Part shown: positions 53,153-62,059 of the stretch, in pieces
Layout: each line of letters begins with the position of its first letter
Numbering within the stretch: the first letter of the stretch is position 1
Assembly (NCBI RefSeq): GCF_001011035.1
Contig: NZ_CP011492.1
Coordinates: 1-64,000 of the forward strand
DNA length: 64,000 nucleotides
Direction: 5' to 3'
Source: Streptomyces sp. CNQ-509
Lineage (GTDB): Bacteria > Actinomycetota > Actinomycetes > Streptomycetales > Streptomycetaceae
Program-made: the position numbers and the translations under genes
The notes under the pieces: generated by a model
Database searches by the model: none
The model's input: only the letters and a program-made list of their open reading frames with translations
Told to the model about the DNA's origin: nothing

Positions 53153-54121
53153 GTGTTCTCAGCCTCTTTCATTTCCATGCGTTGTTGAGGGTGAGGGCGG
53201 CTTTGGCGATGGCGCCGATGCGGCTGGGGCTGAGCGTGATGTGCTGGAGTGCACGCCAGCGTTGTTTGAGTTCGGCGGCGGCGCGTTCGCCTAGGGCTCG
53301 GATGCCGCGCAGCAGTCGGTTGTGAGTGCGGGTGTCGGCGGCCAGCGGGGACGGGATGTCCGGGTGCGGGCGGAACGGGGTGTGCACGCCGATGCCGGCG
53401 CCGGTGTAGCCGATGTCGGCCAGGGTCGGCAGGCCGTCGCGGGCGGCCGGGTAGAGCGCCGGCAGGGCATGAAGGCGGGCGGCGCGCAGGTCGTGGACCG
53501 AGCCGGGCTCGACCTCGGAGACCCACAGCGGGGTGCCGTCCGGGGCGGCGAGGAACTGGATGTTCCCGGCGAAGTGCTTCGCTTTGCCGGAGTACCACAG
53601 GTCGTTGCCGTTCTCGGTGGTCCCGGCGACCCGGTCACACGAGATCAGGGTGCCGTCCAGGATCACATGGCTCATGCCGCGTGCGCGGCAGTCGGCAAGG
53701 ACCTCGTGGAGGTTGGGGGCACGCTCGGCCAGGACGCCGATGGCTTCGTGGAGGTAGCGGTAGCCGGTGGCCTGCGAGATGCCCGCGTCGCGGGCCAGGC
53801 AGTGCACACAAGCCGCCTCGCGGAACCAGCGCAGCACGAACACGGCCTGGCGAAACGGGCCCAGCACCCGCGAGCCCTTCCGGGTGCCGATCCGGCGGCG
53901 GTGTGCGCCCAGTAAGCGGGCGGTGTACTCCACCACGTGGCGCGGGACATCGAGCATGGCAGCATAGGGAACCAACGTGAAGCCTCTGGTGACATGGACA
54001 GTCTTGTGGTGAGAACCGTCCTACCAGGGGCTTCACGTCCACCCGCACCCGGGGCACCACCCACCGCCCCACCGCGGCGCACACTCAACCAACTCCACGA
54101 AGACCATTTCCCTGAGAACAC
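53153..54121 (-). mobile_element. IS5-family element (DDE_4 type) inside the lipoprotein gene
   Basis: The ends GTGTTCTCAG (53153) and CTGAGAACAC (to 54121) form a perfect 10-bp inverted repeat. CAGTGAC occurs immediately left of the element and two bases right of it, a probable target duplication of seven bases. One transposase gene fills the element. Confidence 0.8.
53169..53957 (-). CDS. IS5-family transposase (DDE_4 type)
   Basis: A 262-residue transposase: helix-turn-helix CVHCLARDAGISQATGYRYLHEAIGV, then SHVILDGTLISCDRVAG (first Asp), LPTLADIGYTGAGIGVHTP (second Asp) and GERAAAELKQRWRALQHIT (last Glu region). ATG at 53957 is preferred to a GTG six codons upstream; neither has a clear ribosome binding site. 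Distantly related to the transposase at 32589. Confidence 0.82.
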   Translation of the reverse strand: MLDVPRHVVEYTARLLGAHRRRIGTRKGSRVLGPFRQAVFVLRWFREAACVHCLARDAGISQATGYRYLHEAIGVLAERAPNLHEVLADCRARGMSHVILDGTLISCDRVAGTTENGNDLWYSGKAKHFAGNIQFLAAPDGTPLWVSEVEPGSVHDLRAARLHALPALYPAARDGLPTLADIGYTGAGIGVHTPFRPHPDIPSPLAADTRTHNRLLRGIRALGERAAAELKQRWRALQHITLSPSRIGAIAKAALTLNNAWK

Positions 54122-54831
54122 CTCAGTGACGCATTCACCGACGCTCCCCGGGAGCGGAACGCTGTCTCCTTCGAGGACGGCGACGCCGTCTGGTTCACCC
54201 AAGACATCGACGAGGCCACGGTTCGGATCGTCAGCCGCTCCGCGTCCGAAGAGCATGCACTCTGGAACACGGCGGCGGCGAGGGCATGCACAACTATGAC
54301 GCCCTCACGGTCGTCGGCAACCCGACGCGCGGCGTCTAGGGCGCGGCCTTCAGGCCAGCCCAGACGGGCAGAGAGCAATCACGCCGATCAGCGGCTTCGG
54401 CTGGAACATCGTCAAACTGCCGCGGGAAAGCACGGTGATCAACCCGATTCGGATCTGTTTCCGATCCCGTACGAATCCGAATGTGAACCGCGTGGCTGGC
54501 TCGATGACGTCACCGTTCTCTGCGGGCACGTGAGGGCGGAGTACGACGTGGAGCGGACGAACTCGTTCTCAAGGCTGGACACGTCCCTCCTCGACCGCGA
54601 CGAATCCATCCGGAAGGGCCTGCTGAGCGGGCCGATCATCCCGTCGACCGACCGGGGAACACGGTGCGCGCCATTTCCCCCGACGGGCAACAGATGATCT
54701 TCGCGTCTCTCCAGGGAAGCAGTTACACGTACTTCCGATCCTCTACCGCTCCCGGCTCCAACCCGGAAATGATCAGTGCGACAGGAGCGCTTGAAGCGCT
54801 GAGTTCTGGGGACATTCTGGAGTGGCGATGA

Positions 54832-55195
54832 CGCTCGGGTCGAATCGGACCTGGCCGCACACGTGAACGGATCACGCAGGTGGTTGGTTCGGGAGAGCAC
54901 GGCAGGGCTCCCGATGCCTTGAGAGCGGGTACGACGTGGTGGGGCCCGCGTCGGGTGAGGTGTGAGGAGGGTGGAATGGGGGTGGGCGGTCCCGGACGGC
55001 TTGCGGGAGAGCTCCCGCCCTCTGCTGCCGGTCCAGGTGTATCCGCAGGGTGGCGGCACCCGGAACACGCATGCTCGAGCGGCGTGTTCGCGGTGATCGT
55101 CTACGTGCTGGTGTCCGGCTGCGCCGACCCCCGGCAGCGGATAGCGAAGGAAGATCAGAAGGCCCTGGAGACACCGATCATATGCGGGGTGGAAT
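54832..55195. other. Upstream region of the XRE gene pair
   Basis: No credible gene. The stretch should hold the promoter of the two plus-strand genes that follow. GGGGTGG lies a few bases before the ATG at 55196. I see no palindrome of note. Confidence 0.4.
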
Positions 55196-56080
55196 ATGTC
55201 GCGCTGGAAGGAATTACCGGAATCGCTGGACCCGAGGGTCCGGCAATTCGTGGTGCAGTTACGCCGGTTGAAGGACCGCAGTGGGCTGAGCCTGGCCTCC
55301 CTCGCCGGCAAGACCGGGATCAGCCGCTCGTCGTGGGAACGCTATCTGAACGGAAAGGCGCTGCCGCCCCCGCGCGCAGTGGAGGAGCTGACGCGGGTCA
55401 CCGGCGCGGAGCCCACCCGGCTGCTGGTGCTCCGGGACGTCGCCGCGGAGGCGTGGCGCCAGCAGTTCACCCCGGACGCCTCGGCCCGTGCGGAGGGCGC
55501 GGACGGCGCGCAGGCGCAGAGCGATGCGCCGGCGGAGCAGTTGGCGACATCGACGCTGCCGCCGGCCGGGGACGAAGGACCGCCGGGGGTGCGCAAACGC
55601 CTCGCCCTCACGGCCGTCGCCGTCGCCGCTCTCCTCGGGCTGGGCGCCGGGATGCTGGTGGCCACGGCCTGGGACGACGGCGGGGACGGGGACGGGGACG
55701 GGGTCGCCGAGACGGTGAAGGAGGCGGCGGACACGCGCAGCCCGAGCCCGAGCAGCAGCCCGTCGCCCCCCGCCGACGAGAACGGCCCGTACGTCTTCAA
55801 GGCGGGCAAGACCTACCCCTGCAAGGTCCGCAGAACCGACGCGCTGAACGGCAGGCTGGGCGCGGGGTACAGCACGACGACTACCGCGGTGCTCGCCGGC
55901 CCGGGCTGGGACGTGGTGGAGGCCCAGTGCCTGCTGGACCATCACAAGCTGGACCCGGGTCCCGTCGACGGCGTCTACGGGCAGCAGACCATCGCGGCCG
56001 TGGCCCAGTTGCAGAAGAAGAACGGGCTCGTCGCGGACGGCATCGTCGGTGAGCACACCTGGCAGGTGCTGCGCGGATGA
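55196..56080 (+). CDS. XRE-type DNA-binding protein with membrane helix and peptidoglycan-binding domain
   Basis: A 294-residue protein. Residues 15-65 are an XRE helix-turn-helix (LRRLKDRSGLSLASLAGKTG, SRSSWERYLNGKALPPPRAV). A membrane helix (LALTAVAVAALLGLGAGMLV) is at 136-155, followed by an Asp/Gly- and Pro/Ser-rich linker and a PG_binding_1 domain (VVEAQCLLDHHKLDPGPVDG, VYGQQTIAAVAQLQKKNGLV) at about 220-294. The topology puts DNA binding inside and wall binding outside, so it could pass a wall signal straight to a promoter. It overlaps the next gene (ATGA). Confidence 0.85.
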   Translation: MSRWKELPESLDPRVRQFVVQLRRLKDRSGLSLASLAGKTGISRSSWERYLNGKALPPPRAVEELTRVTGAEPTRLLVLRDVAAEAWRQQFTPDASARAEGADGAQAQSDAPAEQLATSTLPPAGDEGPPGVRKRLALTAVAVAALLGLGAGMLVATAWDDGGDGDGDGVAETVKEAADTRSPSPSSSPSPPADENGPYVFKAGKTYPCKVRRTDALNGRLGAGYSTTTTAVLAGPGWDVVEAQCLLDHHKLDPGPVDGVYGQQTIAAVAQLQKKNGLVADGIVGEHTWQVLRG

Positions 56081-56904
56081 CCGGCCCGCCACCCGAGGGC
56101 GTGGCGCTGGCCGAAGGACTCCGCGAGATGCGGGCGCGTACCGGCCTGAGCCTGGCGGCACTGGCCGGGCGCACCGCGTACAGCAAGTCCTCCTGGGAGC
56201 GGTACCTCAACGGCAATCAGGCGGTGCCGCGGCAGGCCGTCGAAGCACTGTGCGCACTGGCAGCGGAGCCGCCGGCACGCATGCTCGCCCTGTGGGAGCT
56301 GGCGGACACCGAGTGGAGCGGACGGGCCCGCTACACCCGCCCCGCCTCCCCACCACCGCTGGCCCCCGCGGGCACCGCCCCAGGGCAGACCCCAGCCGAC
56401 CCAGGGCGTGCCCGGTGGTGGCATCCGTTCATCGCGGGTGCGACGGCGGCCGCCCTTGCGGTCATGGGGCTCTCCGCGCTGGCACTGACCGGTTCCGACG
56501 GCGACTCCGGCGAATCGGGAGGGCCAGCCCCCTCAGCCCTGAGCCCGCCCGCCGGCTGCTACGCAAGCGCGTGCGACGGGAAGGATCCCGAGAAAATGGT
56601 CTGCGGGCCGACCGGCAGAGTGGAGTCGGTCGGGCCGGAGCACCGTACCGAGACGGGCGCGTGGCTCGTCATCCGCTACAGCGCGACGTGCGCCGCCGGA
56701 TGGGGCCGGCTCTGGGGCGCGCGGATCGGGGACGCGATCGAGATCTCGGCACCCGGCGCCGAACCGCGCCGGGTGGTCGTCAACAGCAAGGCCGATACCG
56801 GCGCCTACCTCTTCACGCCGATGGTCGGTGTGAAGAGCCGGGACAGTCTGAGACTGTGCTTCATCCCAGAGGCCGAAGAAGACACCGAGTGTTTTCCCTC
56901 CTGA
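56077..56904 (+). CDS. XRE-type DNA-binding membrane protein with DUF2690 outer domain
   Basis: A 275-residue paralogue of the preceding protein in its first 70 residues (MRARTGLSLAALAGRTAYSK, SSWERYLNGNQAVPRQAVEA). One membrane helix (PFIAGATAAALAVMGLSALA) is at about 118-140. The outer part has GCYASACDGKDPEKMVCGP and VIRYSATCAAGWGRLWGARI with four cysteines, the DUF2690 pattern. The two genes overlap by four bases and are surely made together; they may form a heteromeric sensor. DUF2690 has no known role. Confidence 0.8.
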   Translation: MTGPPPEGVALAEGLREMRARTGLSLAALAGRTAYSKSSWERYLNGNQAVPRQAVEALCALAAEPPARMLALWELADTEWSGRARYTRPASPPPLAPAGTAPGQTPADPGRARWWHPFIAGATAAALAVMGLSALALTGSDGDSGESGGPAPSALSPPAGCYASACDGKDPEKMVCGPTGRVESVGPEHRTETGAWLVIRYSATCAAGWGRLWGARIGDAIEISAPGAEPRRVVVNSKADTGAYLFTPMVGVKSRDSLRLCFIPEAEEDTECFPS

Positions 56905-56942
56905 CACCAATGCCGAGGACGGGCTGCATACCTGACCAGCGC

Positions 56943-56960
56943 TGTCGGCCTACGCCGACA
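56943..56960 (+). terminator. Hairpin after the XRE gene pair
   Basis: TGTCGGC-CTAC-GCCGACA makes a 7-bp stem with a four-base loop, 39 bases after the stop at 56904. There is no T-run, as is common in this group. Confidence 0.45.
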
Positions 56961-57104
56961 AACGCAGACCGCCACTGCTGCAGCTCTCCCAAGCCCGCCA
57001 CCATGGAGGCATGTCCGAGTCCGCAGTCCGCTGCACCGACCGGCCTCCAGCTGCTGGCACGGCACACAAGCACCCGCATCAAGGGCCGGAAGAAGGCACC
57101 GGGA

Positions 57105-57265
57105 GCCCTTCCACCTGCACTTCACCCCCACCTCCGCCTCCTGGCTGAACCTCGTCGAGCGCTGGTTCACCGAGCTGACCCGCCGCAAACTCCGCCGCTC
57201 AACCCACCGCAGCGTCACCGAACTCGAACGCGACATCCGCGGCTGGATCAACGAGTGGAACAAGA
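57105..57265 (+). mobile_element. IS630-family transposase fragment
   Basis: Plus-strand translation FHLHFTPTSASWLNLVERWF, TELTRRKLRRSTHRSVTELE and RDIRGWINEWNK matches residues near the C-terminus of the intact IS630 transposases with a few changes (Thr for Ala twice). Both ends of the element are missing. It is fused to an IS1380 fragment at 57265. Confidence 0.8.
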
Positions 57266-57700
57266 TGTCAACGGTCACCGTCCCGCCCGCGTCAGGCGCT
57301 CTCCCGCCGGCCAGATGCCAGACGTGTTCGCGTACGTCGGCCCGTGCGGCGCGGATGGCCCGCAGAGCCTTCTGGCCGGAGGCTGCGAGGGTGCCGACCA
57401 GGCGGGAGACAGTCGGGTCGGAGGCGACCGGCCCGAACACGGCCGTTCAGACCGCAACGTCGCGATGTCCGCGAGGCAGTCCCCACCGAGTGCGACCGCC
57501 AGGGCGACGTCCAAGAGGATCCTGCCGGAATCGTGGACGCCCGCGGCTTCCGCCACTGAGCAAGAGCCGCAGATATGGCCTGGTCAAGCCCACTCTTGCG
57601 GACCGCTTCCACGAGCAGGACCGAACCGGCCTGTGAGACGACCTGACGGCCGTCGTCCCGGACAGGCAAGCGAGCGTACGACCCGATACTCCTCTTCACC
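57265..57700 (-). mobile_element. IS1380-family transposase fragment with frameshifts
   Basis: Minus-strand pieces in successive frames: VRDDGRQVVSQAGSVLLVEA, then GRILLDVALAVALGGDCLAD and VFGPVASDPTVSRLVGTLAA up to GGTVTVDI. Together they make the N-terminal half of an IS1380 transposase, overlapping the part preserved at 17945-18515 (ALGGDCLADVAMLRAE). At least two frameshifts are present. It is a remnant. Confidence 0.7.
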
Positions 57701-57789
57701 TGAGGAGTGCAGCTTCCTGACGACGAACAGGACCCTAGACAAGTCCCATCGTCCCAGGTCAGAAGCCGTTGTCGTACCGATCAAGGTGA

Positions 57790-58812
57790 GTGTGGGTTCG
57801 AGTGTGGCAACTCGGGCGGGTGATTTCCGGGTTTCCGGGCATGGAGGCAGGGCCTCCTGCACAGCTCGTGGGTGTCGAAGTCCATGAGCAACAGGAGGCC
57901 CTGGTGCCGCAGTCTTCCGCGTCGTTGCCTGCTGCGTCCAACTCGCCCGCCCGGCCGTGTGATTGCCTCGCGCACGTGTACGGCAACGCGGCCGATCGTG
58001 CTGGGCGTGTGCGACGCTACCCGTCGGACATGACCGACGCGGAGTGGGCGGTGGTCCGCAGCCTGCTACCGGTGCCGGGGTGGATGAACGGCAAGGGCGG
58101 CCGGCCGGAGGGCTATTGCCACCGGCAGATGATCGACGCAATCCGGTATCTCGTGGACAACGGGATCAAGTGGCGGGCGATGCCCGCGGACTTTCCCGCC
58201 TGGGACCGCGTCTACGCGTTCTTCCGCCGCTGGCGCGACCATCGCCTGATCACCGAGTTCCACGACCGACTGCGCGCCCGGGTTCGCGAAAGCGAGGGGC
58301 GGGAGAGGGAACCGACGGCCGCGATCGTCGACTCGCAGTCGGTCAAGGCAGCCGCGTCCGTCCCGGCACGCTCACGGGGCTTCGACGGGGGCAAGAAGAT
58401 CAACGGCCGCAAGCGGCACCTGATCGTGGACTGCCTTGGTCTGCTGCTGATGGTGCTGGTCACCCCGGCCGACGTCACGGACCGGGACGCCGCCTGCGGC
58501 ATGCTGCCCCGCCTGCTGGCCCGTCACCGCAAGATCCGGCTCGTGTGGGCCGATGGCGGCTACGCAGGCCGCCTCGTCGACTGGGCCAGGAACAGACTGC
58601 GCCTCACCCTGGAGATCGTCAAACGCAGCGACGACACCCGTGGCTTCGTCGTACTGCCCCGACGCTGGTGCGTGGAGCGCACCCTGGGCTGGCTGATGCG
58701 CTCCCGCCGCCTGACCCGCGACTACGAGACGCGCCCCGCCACCAGCGAAGCCGTGGTGCACTGGTCGATGGCCATGCTCATGGGACGCCGCATCGCCCGC
58801 CACCGCACCTGA
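57790..58812 (+). CDS. IS5-family transposase of the passenger-type element (copy A')
   Basis: Up to 340 residues, identical to the protein at 12688-13710, with catalytic blocks IVDSQSVKA, VWADGGYAGRLVDWA and RRWCVERTLGWLMRSRRL. As there, the first 80 residues are atypical and the conserved part starts MTDAEWAVVRSLLPVPGW, so an internal start is possible. It ends tail to tail with the passenger gene. Confidence 0.88.
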   Translation: MWVRVWQLGRVISGFPGMEAGPPAQLVGVEVHEQQEALVPQSSASLPAASNSPARPCDCLAHVYGNAADRAGRVRRYPSDMTDAEWAVVRSLLPVPGWMNGKGGRPEGYCHRQMIDAIRYLVDNGIKWRAMPADFPAWDRVYAFFRRWRDHRLITEFHDRLRARVRESEGREREPTAAIVDSQSVKAAASVPARSRGFDGGKKINGRKRHLIVDCLGLLLMVLVTPADVTDRDAACGMLPRLLARHRKIRLVWADGGYAGRLVDWARNRLRLTLEIVKRSDDTRGFVVLPRRWCVERTLGWLMRSRRLTRDYETRPATSEAVVHWSMAMLMGRRIARHRT

Positions 58813-59307
58813 TCACTCACTGCGCCGGCATCGCAGGACGAACAGACCCGGCCGCTCCTCCGCCAGCCAGCCACGCGCGACCAGCCGCTTTGCCTTGACC
58901 CGCACACCCTCGACCTTCGACGGCACCAGCTCCAGGCCCAACCGGGCAGCCAGGTCCCTCGCCCGCAGCCCCTGGCCGACACTGCCGGCCTCCAGCACGG
59001 CCAGCAGCCTGCGGTACTCAGGAGCAAGCACCTCAACCGTGACACCCTCGCGCCACACGGGGACCACCGAACCGGCCACGGGCTCCTTCACCTCGACCGG
59101 AACCGGCGCCGGCCCGACCGGCTCCTGCAGCACAGCACCCGCAGCCAGGACCTCGGCCAGCTCCGCGAGCGCGACGACCCGCCGGCCCAGCACAGCCTCC
59201 GCCTCCACCAGCTCGACCCGAACCCGGTCCGCCTCGGCACGCAGCTCCTCCACCCGCACCCGCGCAGCCGACTCCCGAGCCTCCAACAACCCCATCACCG
59301 ACGGCAC
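58813..59307 (-). CDS. IS passenger: coiled coil plus winged-helix-like protein (copy A')
   Basis: A 164-residue protein identical to the one at 12193-12687, with GTG start behind GGAGG. Coiled coil ELRAEADRVRVELVEAEAVL and C-terminal LVARGWLAEERPGLFVL are as described there. Complete identity with the other copy shows recent movement of the whole element with its passenger. Confidence 0.7.
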   Translation of the reverse strand: MPSVMGLLEARESAARVRVEELRAEADRVRVELVEAEAVLGRRVVALAELAEVLAAGAVLQEPVGPAPVPVEVKEPVAGSVVPVWREGVTVEVLAPEYRRLLAVLEAGSVGQGLRARDLAARLGLELVPSKVEGVRVKAKRLVARGWLAEERPGLFVLRCRRSE

Positions 59308-59421
59308 CCGCATACCTCCCCGACGAAACAACACGACGTGCCGTCCCTGCCGCAGAACCACCGACATCATGCCTGAACAGCGAAAACGCAACGATCACAT
59401 TCGGAAAGACAACGGCTTCTC

Positions 59422-61004
59422 AGCTTGGCGTTTAACCCAGCAGGTCACTCGACCTGCTGATCTGTGGTTCTTCCTGGGACATTGGGGGCGGCCGTTCTCC
59501 ACGCTTCGAGATGTCGAGTCACGAAGGACAAGAGAACGGCCGCTGCGTATGAGTCTCCCGGTCCACGCGCCCGCAGGCGAGGCGTTGGATGTGTTGTCCC
59601 GCTTTCGGGTCGAGTTCTACGAAGCGCTCCACAGCCGTCAGGATGCGCTCTTCGAGCTGACTGACGCGGTGCTGTGCGCGGACGGGCCGGTGAAGACCCT
59701 GGTCGAGCTGTCGCTGGCGGTCGAGCATCGGCGCGGGCACGGCGCTTTGTATGCGGCGCTGGACCGGGGGTGGCTGGAGCCGGAGCGCCTTCGCCGCACG
59801 CTGGCCGGCCTGCCGGTGCCGAAGGCGGCCGACGGGCGGATCGTGCTTGCCGTGGACGTAAGCAACTGGCTTCGCCCCGATGCCCCGACCAGCGACGATC
59901 GGTTGTTCTGCCACGTCTACGGGCGAGGCGACCGCAAGACGGATCAGTTCGTTCCCGGCTGGCCGTACTCCTTCGTCGCCGCTCTGGAGCCGGGCCGCAC
60001 CTCCTGGGTGGCGATGCTGGACGCTATGCGCCTGGGGCCCGCCGACGACGCCACGCTCGTGACCGCCGCCCAACTGCGCGGTGTCATCGAGCGGGTGACC
60101 GCGGCCGGGCACTGGCATCCGGGCGACCCCGAGATCCTGATCGTGATGGACGCCGGCTACGACGTCGCCTACCTCACCCACGCCCTGGCCGACCTGCCCG
60201 TCGTGTGCCTCGGGCGTCTGCGCTCGCACCGCGTCATGCTCCGCGACCCCGGCCCGGCCCGCTCCGGCCCCCGGGGCGGGCGGCCCCGCCGGCACGGCGG
60301 CGTCCTGTCCTTCGCCAAGCCCGACAGCTGGCACACCCCCGAGGTCACCACGGTCACGGACACCACCCGCTACGGCACCGCCGCGGCGATGGCCTGGGAC
60401 CGGATGCATCCCAGACTCACCCACCGCGGACCCTGGCTGGAGCACGCCAAGGAGGAACTGCCTGTCCTGCACGGCACGCTGATCCGCCTGAAGGTCGAGC
60501 GCCTGCCCGGCGACCGCGAACCCAAGCCGGTCTGGCTGTGGTGCTCAGCTACCAGCGCTCTGCCCGCGGACGTGGACCGCTGGTGGCAGTCGTTCCTCCG
60601 CAGATTCGATCTCGAGCACACCTTCCGGCTGATGAAACAGACCCTCGGCTGGACGGCCCCGAAGGTCCGTCACGCGGACACCGCCGACCTGTGGACCTGG
60701 CTCATCATCGCCGCCCACACCCAGCTCCGCCTCGCCCGCACCCTCGCCGAGGACCTTCGCCGCCCCTGGGAACGACCGGCCGAGCCCCGCCGCCTCACCC
60801 CCGCCCGGGTACGGCGAGGGTTTCGCAACATCCGCACGACCACTGCCCGTCCGGCGGCCGCACCAAAACCGTCCCGGCCAGGTCCAGGACGGCCTCCCGG
60901 CTCGAAGAACAAGCACCGAGCCAAGCGTCACGACGTCGGCAAGACGGTCAAACGCGCCGAATCAATCAAGGAACACCAAGCCCAGCAGGGTTAAACGCCA
61001 AGCT
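59422..61004 (+). mobile_element. Insertion sequence with a large unclassified-type DDE transposase
   Basis: The ends AGCTTGGCGTTTAACCC (left) and its complement at the right (to 61004) form a perfect 17-bp inverted repeat. Just inside the left end CAGCAGGTC at 59438-59446 and GACCTGCTG at 59451-59459 form a hairpin with a four-base loop, perhaps a transposase or regulatory site. The element lies directly against the IS5 copy A', so its target duplication cannot be read with confidence. Confidence 0.8.
59549..60994 (+). CDS. Transposase of the 59.4-kb insertion sequence
   Basis: A 481-residue protein, MSLPVHAPAGEALDVLSRFR at the start. RIVLAVDVSNWLRPDA (first Asp), ILIVMDAGYDVAYLTHAL (second Asp) and FDLEHTFRLMKQTLGW (last Glu, E-H-x-F-R) fit a DDE core with a large insert. 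The C-terminus is basic (GRPPGSKNKHRAKRHD), typical of DNA contact. It belongs to a family common in Streptomyces and annotated as putative transposases; I cannot name the IS family with certainty. Confidence 0.82.
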   Translation: MSLPVHAPAGEALDVLSRFRVEFYEALHSRQDALFELTDAVLCADGPVKTLVELSLAVEHRRGHGALYAALDRGWLEPERLRRTLAGLPVPKAADGRIVLAVDVSNWLRPDAPTSDDRLFCHVYGRGDRKTDQFVPGWPYSFVAALEPGRTSWVAMLDAMRLGPADDATLVTAAQLRGVIERVTAAGHWHPGDPEILIVMDAGYDVAYLTHALADLPVVCLGRLRSHRVMLRDPGPARSGPRGGRPRRHGGVLSFAKPDSWHTPEVTTVTDTTRYGTAAAMAWDRMHPRLTHRGPWLEHAKEELPVLHGTLIRLKVERLPGDREPKPVWLWCSATSALPADVDRWWQSFLRRFDLEHTFRLMKQTLGWTAPKVRHADTADLWTWLIIAAHTQLRLARTLAEDLRRPWERPAEPRRLTPARVRRGFRNIRTTTARPAAAPKPSRPGPGRPPGSKNKHRAKRHDVGKTVKRAESIKEHQAQQG

Positions 61005-61417
61005 CAGACGCACTCCTCGCTTATTTGATCAGCCACCGCACAGCCCACCTCGCGAAAGCGCGAGGCTAGTGGTCGACGGCGTCGAGGAGCAGGTAGCCGG
61101 GGAGCTGCCAGGCGGAGGGTGCGGGTGTGTCGGGTGCTCAGGCGGTGAGCCAAGGGGCAGGGGTTGTCCGCAGCGGGGTCGGGTGAGATGGCGAATGGGA
61201 TCGGGCGAAGCGGTCTGGTCGTCTCAGGCGAGGCATCCGACTTGTCACATACGCTCATTCAACAGTCTTTCTGGTACCAGATGCGAAGATCGACGGCCTG
61301 CGGCTCGTCAAGGCGGTTCTATGGCTCATGGCCGTGACACGCGCTGGGTCCCCAACACGCTTGAGTCGAGGGCCCCATTGGTCCAGGCCCGAAATATCGG
61401 GTCGCGGAAGACAGGTG
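61005..61417. other. Gap with a terminator-like hairpin
   Basis: CCTCGCG-AAAG-CGCGAGG at 61048-61065 is a 7-bp hairpin with a four-base loop, about 50 bases after the transposase stop. Minus-strand frames in the rest lack normal codon use, and I see no gene before the EF-hand protein. Confidence 0.4.
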
Positions 61418-61957
61418 ATGGAAATGCGAGATGAGGCCGCCAAGCGGGTCGAGCTAGTTTTCTCCCTCTTCGACGCCAACGGCGACGGAGTCATCGACTC
61501 CCACGACTTCGACCTCATGACGGGCCGTGTTCTGCAGGCGGCAGCCGCTTCCGACGACGACGCCAAAGCCGCTATCCGGGCTGCGTTCCGCCGCTACTGG
61601 ACCACGCTGGCCTCTGAACTGGACGCCAATGGCGACGGTGTGATCACCCTGGACGAGTTCCGTCCCTTCGTGCTCGACCCCGAGCGTTTCGGTCCCACGA
61701 TCGCCGAGTTCGCCGAGGCCCTCTCCTCGCTCGGCGACCCCGACGGGGACGGCCTGATCGAGCGGCCCCTCTTCGTATCGCTGATGACGGCGATCGGCTT
61801 CGAAGAGGCGAACATCCATGCCCTCTTCGACGCCTTCGGTCCGGACGCCGAAGACCGCATCACCGTGGCCACTTGGGCCGCCGGCATCAAGGACTACTAC
61901 GCTCCGGACATGGCCGGGATCCCGGGCGACGAGCTGGTGGCCGCCCGGGCCGGCTGA
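61418..61957 (+). CDS. EF-hand calcium-binding protein
   Basis: A 179-residue protein with two canonical calcium loops, DANGDGVIDSHDF near residue 18 and DANGDGVITLDEF near 70, a third with the last ligand missing (DPDGDGLIERPLF near 108) and a degenerate fourth (FGPDAEDRITVATW near 145). Size and spacing fit the calerythrin/CabD-type bacterial sarcoplasmic-like proteins. ATG at 61418 is chosen; ATG at 61424 is equally possible, both behind GGAAG. Probably a cytosolic calcium buffer or sensor. It stands alone. Confidence 0.88.
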   Translation: MEMRDEAAKRVELVFSLFDANGDGVIDSHDFDLMTGRVLQAAAASDDDAKAAIRAAFRRYWTTLASELDANGDGVITLDEFRPFVLDPERFGPTIAEFAEALSSLGDPDGDGLIERPLFVSLMTAIGFEEANIHALFDAFGPDAEDRITVATWAAGIKDYYAPDMAGIPGDELVAARAG

Positions 61958-62059
61958 CACACTCCGTCAGCGGCCTTTCCCGGCCGCGGGCGGCACCGCT
62001 ACGGCGTCACCGAAGTACCGGCTTCCACCGGGACGGCCCGAGCGTTGCGGGCGTCATGG

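Larger units (their letters stand above)
52607..54831 (+). pseudogene. Lipoprotein gene split by an IS and frameshifted
   Basis: The gene starts with a lipoprotein signal, LALPLLLLLAVIAC, lipid Cys at about residue 33, ATG at 52607 behind GGAG. It reads to LSRQDSD (53152), where an IS is inserted. Removing the IS and one CAGTGAC continues in frame as AFTDAPRERNAVSFEDGDAV, WFTQDIDEATVRIVSRSASE. After about 54270 the frame is lost; coding-like pieces follow in other frames (GMHNYDALTVVGNPTRGV; ESECEPRGWLDDVTVLCGHV; ISPDGQQMIFASLQGSSYTY up to the stop at 54829-54831). The ISPDGQQ-type segment suggests a beta-propeller-like outer protein. It is non-functional now. Confidence 0.65.
57762..59419 (+). 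mobile_element. IS5-family element with passenger gene, copy A'
   Basis: It has the same ends as copy A (GAAGCCGTTGTCGTACCGA at the left, complement GAAGCCGTTGTCTTTCCGA at the right), inverted relative to it. TCA stands on both sides, a 3-bp target duplication as in several IS5 subgroups. Both encoded proteins are identical to those of copy A. Another IS begins within two bases of its right end. Confidence 0.88.

Noticed and set aside
58895..59548. A 5' extension of the 59.5-kb transposase by 218 codons
   Set aside because: The extension crosses the neighbouring IS5 passenger gene in antisense and both IS borders; the conserved protein begins at ATG 59549.
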